A stretch of 64,000 nt of DNA from Anodontia alba (taxonomy: Eukaryota; Mollusca; Bivalvia; Lucinida; Lucinidae). The stretch spans positions 999,501-1,063,500 of the forward strand of contig OZ024835.1 in assembly GCA_964016985.1 (NCBI GenBank), given 5' to 3'. The notes under the pieces were generated by a model. It was not told the origin of the DNA, did not search any database, and was given only the letters and a program-made list of their open reading frames with translations. Shown one piece after another: positions 63,591 to 64,000 of the stretch. Positions within the stretch are counted from its first letter, which is position 1; every line of letters starts with the position of its first letter. The position numbers and the translations under genes were made by a program.

Positions 63591-64000
63591 TTAAAGAATA
63601 ACCTGAAATGGTATCTTGGAGGCGAATGGAGACTTTATTAATTAATTTGGAATCTGCAGGCAAATAAAGAGATCGACGGAAGATTATAATTCAACTTTTC
63701 ACTTAAAACAAACACATTTTAGTTACTTGCATATAGGTGCATACTTGGTTTTTGTTTAAAGGCTCCATATTCCTCAAAAATAGACATTTTATTATCCAAG
63801 AAAGATTTAATTAATTGATATATTGTATTAACACAATCATAAAATGTGGCACCTGACAGCGTGTAAAATTTCAGTTAGTCTCTAGCGGGGTCTCTAGTTC
63901 TTGAAATGAAATGATCTTTTATCGTACCTCAGAATTAATGTTGCCAAAATTAATTTAGAGATACGATAAAAAACATTTCATTTTTGATCCAGTTCAAAAA

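Overview
This 64 kb window looks like gene-poor, repeat-packed DNA from a metazoan nuclear genome. The evidence is intron-scale non-coding sequence, long (TA)n and (CA)n microsatellites, broken mariner and Tc1 transposases, jockey/CR1-type non-LTR reverse transcriptase pieces, a Helitron fragment, tRNA-headed SINEs, and very many palindromic miniature elements. The overall repeat style resembles bivalve mollusc genomes; that assignment is recognition from memory, not a database result. I recognise no intact host protein-coding gene. Two short stretches (12410-12489 and 58753-58878) could be host exons, at low confidence.

Layout. 0-3 kb: a 5'-truncated non-LTR reverse transcriptase on the minus strand abutting a scrap of mariner HTH, a TIR-bearing miniature element, and a 121 bp tandem duplication. 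3-9 kb: a truncated SINE, palindromes, microsatellite, and a block of degenerate 'AAGATGGCCG' repeats interrupted by a MITE. 9.3-10.7 kb: a dead mariner and a complete MITE-C. 11-25 kb: a dense field of MITE families A, B, J and F with two degenerate repeat blocks. 25-31 kb: a possible solo LTR, a 660 bp segment duplicated into a Tc1 pseudogene, and more MITE-A. 31-38 kb: a 525 bp TRIM-like LTR element with tRNA-like Pol III boxes inside each LTR, a solo LTR of the same family that itself carries a SINE, another SINE, and MITEs D, H and J. 38.9-43.8 kb: one MITE-C copy split by a 4.6 kb insert with an apparent 8 bp target duplication; the insert holds degenerate ~140 bp repeats, a 200 N assembly gap, a Helitron DUF6570-like fragment and a duplicated segment. 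43-58 kb: MITEs F, G, A, D, E, B and H plus a second reverse transcriptase tail. 58-64 kb: a 21-unit, 29 bp minisatellite with a nascent higher-order repeat, then mostly unremarkable AT-rich DNA.

The dominant signal is MITE-A: 17 full or nearly full ~280 bp copies (10 forward, 7 reverse) plus fragments, about 7 percent of the window. Each has short terminal inverted repeats, three hairpins, a ~93 bp central palindrome and, in most copies, a TATATAAAAG box close to one end. MITE-B has unrelated ends but a recognisably homologous central palindrome, and MITE-D carries the palindrome that also defines MITE-J. Palindromic cassettes therefore seem to be shared between otherwise different families.

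The most interesting candidates are the TRIM-like element with tRNA-like LTRs, the shared palindrome cassette with signs of arm-to-arm correction, and the two large nested insertions that preserve their target sites. All boundaries were read by eye; no alignment or search was run.
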